The notes below the pieces were generated by a model that was not told where the DNA came from, did no database searches, and saw nothing but the letters and a program-made list of their open reading frames with translations. The translations under genes were made by a program, and so were the position numbers. Below, piece by piece: positions 13,804 to 15,794 of a stretch of DNA of 15,794 nucleotides. Origin of the DNA: Bacteroidaceae bacterium (lineage in GTDB: Bacteria; Bacteroidota; Bacteroidia; Bacteroidales; Bacteroidaceae); the NCBI GenBank assembly GCA_017618515.1, contig JAFZUB010000028.1, forward strand, positions 1 to 15,794, in the 5' to 3' direction. The first letter of the stretch is position 1; the number at the start of each line of letters is the position of its first letter.

Positions 13804-14621
13804 GAAAATTATTCTGTGAAATATGTCCCTTCACCTATCGCCTGTCGATGGAGAAGGAGATACTGAAGCGTAAGGTGAAGGATATGCTTCATAAGACACA
13901 ATTTGCCAAGCAACGGACAGAGTCATCTCTGCCCGTGCTTGTGTATAAACACAACTCCCTCATCCGTCGTCGTCTGGGCAACGTCAATATGCAGCTGCAA
14001 GAGAACAAAGCCACCAATCTGGCTCTGGCTGTCACCCACATCGACGGACTGATTCTCCGTCCCGGCGACACATTCTCCGTATGGCGTCAGATAGGGCGTA
14101 CCACCAAGCGCAAGGGCTACAAAGAGGGGCTTACCATTGAGAAAGGTCGGCCCTCACAGGGCATTGGCGGCGGTATGTGCCAGCTGTCGAATCTAATTCA
14201 CTGGATGGTGCTTCACAGCGACCTTACCATCACGGAGCATCATCACCACGATGCTCTCGACCTCTTCCCCGACTTCGGTAGGCAGATACCGTTTGGTACG
14301 GGCACCAGCATTTCCTACAACTATATTGACTATCGTATAAAGAACGAGACCTCGAACACCTATCAGCTGCGCCTATGGGTGGACAACGAATACCTCTGCG
14401 GAGAGCTCCGCGCGGCAGAGGCTCAGCCTCACACCTTCCACATTCATGCCGAGAACGAGTATTTCTCTCGCGAGGATGGAGTGGTATATCGTAACGGAGA
14501 AGTGTATCGCGACGTCATCGATTGCGTTACGGGGCATCGTTTGGAGAGCCAGCTCATACGCACCAATCATGCAAAGGTTATGTATGAATGTCCTCCCGAC
14601 ATGGTTATAATTGAAAAATAA
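13800..14621 (+). CDS. VanW family protein
   Basis: A 273-residue soluble protein of the VanW family (PF04294), first known as an accessory gene of some vancomycin-resistance clusters but widespread with unknown function. The opening RKLFCEICPFTYRLS is the usual start of the short bacterial form, which supports the ATG at 13800 over that at 13848. The VanW domain shows RPGDTFSVWR, the G-G-G-M-C127-Q-L-S core with its invariant cysteine, HHHHDALDLFPDFGRQ and GTSISYNYIDYRI. No signal peptide or membrane helix, so it should be cytoplasmic, unlike many longer VanW proteins. It overlaps htpG by four bases. No van ligase or regulator genes are present, so it is not evidence of glycopeptide resistance. 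Confidence 0.9.
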   Translation: MRKLFCEICPFTYRLSMEKEILKRKVKDMLHKTQFAKQRTESSLPVLVYKHNSLIRRRLGNVNMQLQENKATNLALAVTHIDGLILRPGDTFSVWRQIGRTTKRKGYKEGLTIEKGRPSQGIGGGMCQLSNLIHWMVLHSDLTITEHHHHDALDLFPDFGRQIPFGTGTSISYNYIDYRIKNETSNTYQLRLWVDNEYLCGELRAAEAQPHTFHIHAENEYFSREDGVVYRNGEVYRDVIDCVTGHRLESQLIRTNHAKVMYECPPDMVIIEK

Positions 14622-14625
14622 AGTG

Positions 14626-14633
14626 TAATTTTG
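14626..14633 (+). promoter_or_regulatory. Predicted -7 promoter element of the M13 peptidase gene
   Basis: TAATTTTG matches the Bacteroidota -7 consensus TAnnTTTG exactly and lies five bases after the VanW stop codon. No good TTTG is found at the -33 position. Transcription would start near 14640, leaving a leader of about 30 bases. A TTGAATA heptamer (14637-14643) overlaps the expected start site. Confidence 0.55.
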
Positions 14634-14668
14634 CAGTTGAATACTAATAACTCAAAACACCAAAAATA

Positions 14669-15794
14669 ATGAAAAAAATTCTCTTTGTGTTAGCCATGTC
14701 ATTCGCTTATATGGCAGGCATGGCGCAGATCAACAGGGCCAATCTCGACCCGAGTGTAAAACCTGGTGACAATTTCTGGCAGTACGCCGTAGGCGGCTGG
14801 CTGGAGGCCAATCCTCTTGACAAGCAGCATGCTGAGAACGGTGCTTTCACCGATTTGGAGGAGCTTAACAAAGACCGCATCAACGAACTCATCATGGAGT
14901 ATGCCGGCAAGCAGTTGCCTCAGGGTAGCGATGGCCAGAAGATAGGCTCTCTCTATCGCCTGTATATGGACAGCGTGGCTCGCAACAACCTAGGCTTTGA
15001 GCCCATCAAGCCTTACCTGGAGCAGGTGCGCCAGTTGCAGACTCGCGAAGACTTGCTCAAACTGATGTATGAACTTGACTCCAAGGGCTTTAACACCACA
15101 CCGTTTGGTATTAACCTAAGCCTTAATCCCTTCAACTCGTCAGAGTTTATGATGAAGGTGGGCCATGGCGGTGTATCGCTGCCGCAGGAGTTTTATACTG
15201 AGCCCAACGAGCAGCAGGCTGCCGTGGTGACCGCCATCAAGAGCCTCAACAAAGACCTCCTCAAGATGGTGGGTTACTCTGACGAGGTGGCTGAGCAGAT
15301 GATGGAGGCTGAGTGGGCCATCGAGCACAAAATCGGTGTCAAGACCCTCGATCAGGTGGCAAGCCGCAATCCTATGGCCACGATTCACTTCATGCCGTGG
15401 ACTCAGTTGGTTGACGAGTTTAAGGGCCTCGATTGGGAGAGCTACCGTGCTGCTATCAACTATCCGAAGGATATCGACACTGTCAATGTTGCACAGCTCG
15501 ATCCTCTCCACGAAGTAGAAGACGTGCTGGCCAATACATCACTCGAAGACCTCAAGGCCTATATGGAGATACATGTCATCAAGGCATACGCCAATTTTCT
15601 CTCCGACGACTTCAACGACCGCATGTTTGAAGCTAGTAAGGCCATTGCCGGTGTGCAGGAGCAGCAGCCGCGCTGGAAACGTGCCGTCAGCACTATCAGC
15701 GGCAATCTGGGCGAGACCATCGGCAAACTCTATGTGCAGAAATACTTCCCCGAGACCAGCAAGCAGCGTGTAGTAAAGCTAGTCAAGGACCTGC
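14669..15794 (+). CDS. M13 family metallopeptidase (neprilysin/PepO type), N-terminal part
   Basis: The gene starts at ATG 14669 and runs open to the window edge (375 codons and one base), so it is truncated only by the window. A Sec signal peptide is present (MKKILFVLAMSFAYMAGMA, cleavage near residue 19). The mature start NLDPSVKPGDNFWQYAVGGWL is, in parts, the classic M13 opening (D-x-F-x-x-Y-x-x-G-x-W), and the large helical M13_N domain follows, with WAIEHKIGV and the segment ending LGETIGKLYVQKYFPE that leads into the catalytic half. The zinc motif HExxH and its downstream ExxxD lie beyond the window. Family length is about 670 residues. It should act in the periplasm or be lipid-free secreted, degrading peptides. 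A promoter-like element lies just upstream. Confidence 0.93.
   Translation, partial: MKKILFVLAMSFAYMAGMAQINRANLDPSVKPGDNFWQYAVGGWLEANPLDKQHAENGAFTDLEELNKDRINELIMEYAGKQLPQGSDGQKIGSLYRLYMDSVARNNLGFEPIKPYLEQVRQLQTREDLLKLMYELDSKGFNTTPFGINLSLNPFNSSEFMMKVGHGGVSLPQEFYTEPNEQQAAVVTAIKSLNKDLLKMVGYSDEVAEQMMEAEWAIEHKIGVKTLDQVASRNPMATIHFMPWTQLVDEFKGLDWESYRAAINYPKDIDTVNVAQLDPLHEVEDVLANTSLEDLKAYMEIHVIKAYANFLSDDFNDRMFEASKAIAGVQEQQPRWKRAVSTISGNLGETIGKLYVQKYFPETSKQRVVKLVKDL

Noticed and set aside
13800..14621. VanW as sign of vancomycin resistance
   Set aside because: No VanA/B-type ligase, VanH, VanX or sensor-regulator genes are present, and VanW-family genes are widespread without resistance.

Overview
The window reads as chromosomal DNA from a member of the Bacteroidota, most likely Bacteroidales of the Prevotella type. 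Evidence: a TAnnTTTG promoter element, A-rich leaders with almost no Shine-Dalgarno sequence, families typical of the group (DUF4421, DUF1015, VanW-like and four-helix-bundle proteins, a stand-alone AICAR formyltransferase), a TatA/TatC pair without a recognisable TatB, and every confident gene on the plus strand. No tRNA, rRNA, CRISPR array, transposase or integrase was seen, and no gene-free stretch exceeds about 130 bases.

Left part (1-5226), mixed housekeeping and unknowns: the 3' end of an AT-rich four-helix-bundle gene, a DUF1015 protein with a ParB-like DGHHR motif, a cytoplasmic Gfo/Idh/MocA oxidoreductase, a secreted DUF4421 protein, a stand-alone AICAR formyltransferase that lacks the IMP cyclohydrolase half, and a 66-residue lysine-rich protein of unknown role.

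Central part (5227-11657), the most interesting region: a promoter and a 17-bp inverted repeat precede seven tightly packed genes. They encode a cytoplasmic Gfo/Idh/MocA oxidoreductase, a second such oxidoreductase with a textbook twin-arginine signal, two paralogous DUF1080 proteins with different N-termini, a TIM-barrel isomerase/epimerase-like protein with a Sec signal, and then tatA and tatC. The enzyme set resembles the 3-keto-glycoside type of glycoside cleavage (oxidise C3, break the glycosidic bond, reduce the product) described for related Bacteroides gene sets. Here the translocase needed to export the folded, cofactor-loaded oxidoreductase is encoded in the same run of genes. I infer a self-contained envelope pathway for processing glycosides; the substrate cannot be read from the sequence.

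Right part (11743-15794): htpG (bacterial Hsp90), a VanW-family gene overlapping it by four bases, and the first half of a secreted M13 (neprilysin-type) metallopeptidase cut by the window edge, with its own promoter-like element.

A further theme is the intergenic gaps. Many carry short, in-phase 7-base repeats (TTGAACA or its complement TGTTCAA and relatives), one holds a long AT-rich hairpin, and one a GC-rich palindromic element. These look like families of small dispersed repeats.
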